From contig VGEJ01000150.1 in assembly GCA_016869335.1 (NCBI GenBank), positions 1 through 6,531 of the forward strand: a stretch of 6,531 bases of DNA, read 5' to 3'. A model generated the notes under the pieces. That model saw nothing but the letters and a program-made list of their open reading frames with translations. It was not told where the DNA came from and did not search any database. The number at the start of each line of letters is the position of its first letter. The first letter of the stretch is position 1. The position numbers and the translations under genes are program-made. Shown here in pieces: positions 4,922 to 6,531 of the stretch. Source of the stretch: Alphaproteobacteria bacterium (GTDB lineage Bacteria > Pseudomonadota > Alphaproteobacteria > VGEJ01).

Positions 4922-6531
4922 CTACTCGCCGCGGTCTCCGAACAGCATCGTCACGTTGATGCGGCGGTTCTCGTAGCCGGGGCGGAAATCGAGATCATCC
5001 GTGCGGTGGAACAGGTCTGAGTCGAAGATGATCGCGCGGTTCTGGCGATAGGGAATGCGGATCGGGGCGCCCGCCGACTCGGCCAGGAACGCCTCCATGG
5101 CTGCGACGTCGTAGTTGTACTTGCGAAAGGCCCAATCGGAGGGCGCCGGAACCCGGTGGACCAGGAGGCCGCCGGTCTCCGGGTTGCGATTGGCCCCGTC
5201 CGGGGTGACCCAGAAGTTTACGTTCACGGCCGCGAAGTCGGCGTGCATCCGGATGCCGGGCAACCGCTGGTCGTACTTGTAAGCCCACAGCTGGTTGAGC
5301 CGGCGCTTGCCGAAGATGCCGGGCAACCGGCGCCGCATCTCATCGGCGATCTGCAGTACCAGCGGCGTGCCCAGACCGTCGACCAGATAGGCGCCGAGGT
5401 AGCCGTGCTTGACCTGATACCAGATGGTCGCCTCGAGGCAGTAGGCGCAAAGCGCCTCGAGCGCCGCGGCCGTCAGCAGGTCATCGAGCACGACCAGGTT
5501 GGGGCGGCTGTCGCCGTAGGCCGCGGAAAGCGCCGCAGCATCGTGGTCGGGGTTGATTGCACCGTTGGCGAGCGCCGGCGACGGCGGCACATGGATCGGC
5601 CGGTTGTACCATGGAGCCAGGCGCCGCCACTGCCGCTCGCTCAGCGCCAACGGGGCCGCGGGCGCGGCCTTGCCGACAAGCTCGGTTGCCACTTCCTCGT
5701 AGGCCGCGATGACCGGCGCAAAGGCCTCCCCCACGACGCCGCGATCGCGGAGGTAGCGGAGTTGCTCGGCATCGTGGTGCAGTTTGAAATGCGCCGTCGC
5801 GGGCGGAGGCACCGGCGCGGGCGGGGCGGCGGTGCCAGCCAGGCGCTCGGCGGCGCTCCACGGCGCCCCATGGCGTAGCGCGGTCGCCTGCGCGAAGCAC
5901 CCCGTCGCCGGCTCGAAGGCGCCGGCCGCGACATGAGTCATGCCGAGATTGGCCAGTACAGTAGGGTTCGCTGGGCTCAGCGCCAGGGCTCGGGTGCCGC
6001 TCTGAACCGCCTCGGCAAAGCGACCGAGTTGCTTCAGCGCATTGCCGCGGTTGGTCAGCGCCGTCACGTAGCCGGGATCGAGGGCGAGCGCGCGATCATA
6101 GCAGGCGAGCGCGGCGCTCCAGTCCGCCCGATCCTGGTGTACGTTGCCGAGGTTGCAGTGCGCCGGGGCATAGCTTGGATCACGCGCGATCGCCGCCGCG
6201 AACGCGCCGAGGGCGGCATCCAGTTCTCCTGCCTCGCGCAGCGCGTTGCCGAGATTGGAGTGCGTGTCGGCCTGATCGGGGGCGAGCGCCACGGCGCGGC
6301 GGAAGGCCGCGACCGCTTCATCGATGCGGCCGAGATCGAGGAGCGTGCGGGCCGCCATCGATTGGGCCGCGAAGTGGCCGGGATCGAGCGCGAGCGCGGC
6401 CTCGTAGGCCGCCAGGGCATCTTCAAGCAGGCCGTGCCCACGCAGCGCATCGCCCAGCGCCGAGCGCGCCCTCGCACTCTTGGGCTCGATCCGGGTGGCC
6501 CGCCGGCAGGCGGCCACTGCCTCGGCGGTGT
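4922..6531 (-). CDS. TPR-repeat protein with C-terminal 2OG-Fe(II) oxygenase-like domain, 5' end outside window
   Basis: The visible 535 residues end at a TAG at 4922 and stay open to the window edge, so the N-terminus is missing. Residues below are numbered from the codon at 6517; that GTG is an internal Val in a TPR helix, not a start. At least six 34-residue TPR units run from about 16 to 215, with repeated ALALDP-type ends. A proline-rich linker (231-240) and a region of unclear fold (241-335) follow. The C-terminal domain (about 335-531) has an HAD iron-binding pair (His425, Asp427) in GIRMHADFAAVNVNFWV, a distal His504 in DLFHRTDD, and Arg518/Arg519 in RRINVTML as the likely 2-oxoglutarate anchor. 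This is the Fe(II)/2-oxoglutarate dioxygenase layout, so a hydroxylase is expected, perhaps on a protein held by the TPRs. The substrate is unknown. It converges on cysQ with no sign of sharing its operon. Confidence 0.85.
   Translation of the reverse strand, partial: TAEAVAACRRATRIEPKSARARSALGDALRGHGLLEDALAAYEAALALDPGHFAAQSMAARTLLDLGRIDEAVAAFRRAVALAPDQADTHSNLGNALREAGELDAALGAFAAAIARDPSYAPAHCNLGNVHQDRADWSAALACYDRALALDPGYVTALTNRGNALKQLGRFAEAVQSGTRALALSPANPTVLANLGMTHVAAGAFEPATGCFAQATALRHGAPWSAAERLAGTAAPPAPVPPPATAHFKLHHDAEQLRYLRDRGVVGEAFAPVIAAYEEVATELVGKAAPAAPLALSERQWRRLAPWYNRPIHVPPSPALANGAINPDHDAAALSAAYGDSRPNLVVLDDLLTAAALEALCAYCLEATIWYQVKHGYLGAYLVDGLGTPLVLQIADEMRRRLPGIFGKRRLNQLWAYKYDQRLPGIRMHADFAAVNVNFWVTPDGANRNPETGGLLVHRVPAPSDWAFRKYNYDVAAMEAFLAESAGAPIRIPYRQNRAIIFDSDLFHRTDDLDFRPGYENRRINVTMLFGDRGE

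Noticed and set aside
5156..5878. Plus-strand open frame of 240 codons opposite the TPR-oxygenase gene
   Set aside because: It is antisense to conserved TPR and oxygenase coding sequence and ends in an Arg/Gly-rich low-complexity run, as expected for a shadow frame.
5873..6531. Regular repeat pattern with about 102-base periodicity that might suggest a DNA repeat or CRISPR-like array
   Set aside because: The period equals 34 codons and reflects TPR units at protein level. The DNA units differ from one another and have no identical repeats with unique spacers.

Overview
The window is GC-rich (roughly 70% by eye) and densely coded. It has GGAG-type ribosome sites, short gaps and a 4-base stop/start overlap. 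Gene content and codon style suggest an alphaproteobacterium (rhizobial or rhodospirillal type); no rRNA or other marker allows a firmer placement. I see no tRNA, rRNA, insertion sequence or CRISPR array.

Left part (1-2486, minus strand): a three-gene operon read right to left. It holds a class II glutamine amidotransferase (2486-1560), a GXGXG beta-helix protein (1563-880) and an FMN-binding glutamate-synthase-type catalytic subunit (853 to beyond position 1, truncated). Together these are the three parts of glutamate synthase split into separate proteins. This is the architecture of rhizobial glxBCD and of N-methylglutamate synthase mgsABC in methylamine-using bacteria. Glutamine-derived ammonia would pass from the first subunit to the FMN subunit. 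The physiological substrate cannot be fixed from this window because the genes beyond position 1 are not visible.

Middle part (2487-4870, plus strand): a divergent promoter region of about 140 bases separates the glx/mgs operon from three plus-strand genes. The first is a DUF1636-type cysteine-rich predicted metal-binding protein with an unusual basic N-terminal tail. The second is an NADP-type short-chain dehydrogenase (SDR). The third is CysQ, the 3'(2'),5'-bisphosphate nucleotidase of sulfur assimilation. The SDR and cysQ are 60 bases apart and may be co-transcribed. The 132-base gap before the SDR holds a short minus-strand peptide match to the SDR's own C-terminal region, possibly a gene relic.

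Right part (4871-6531, minus strand): a large gene, missing its 5' end, encodes at least six TPR repeats joined to a C-terminal Fe(II)/2-oxoglutarate oxygenase-like domain. It converges on cysQ across 51 bases that hold two strong GC palindromes, a likely shared transcription end.

Most of the window is ordinary metabolic chromosome. The points most worth a second look are the TPR-oxygenase fusion, the basic tail on the DUF1636 protein, the SDR-like relic and the unresolved role of the glx/mgs operon.
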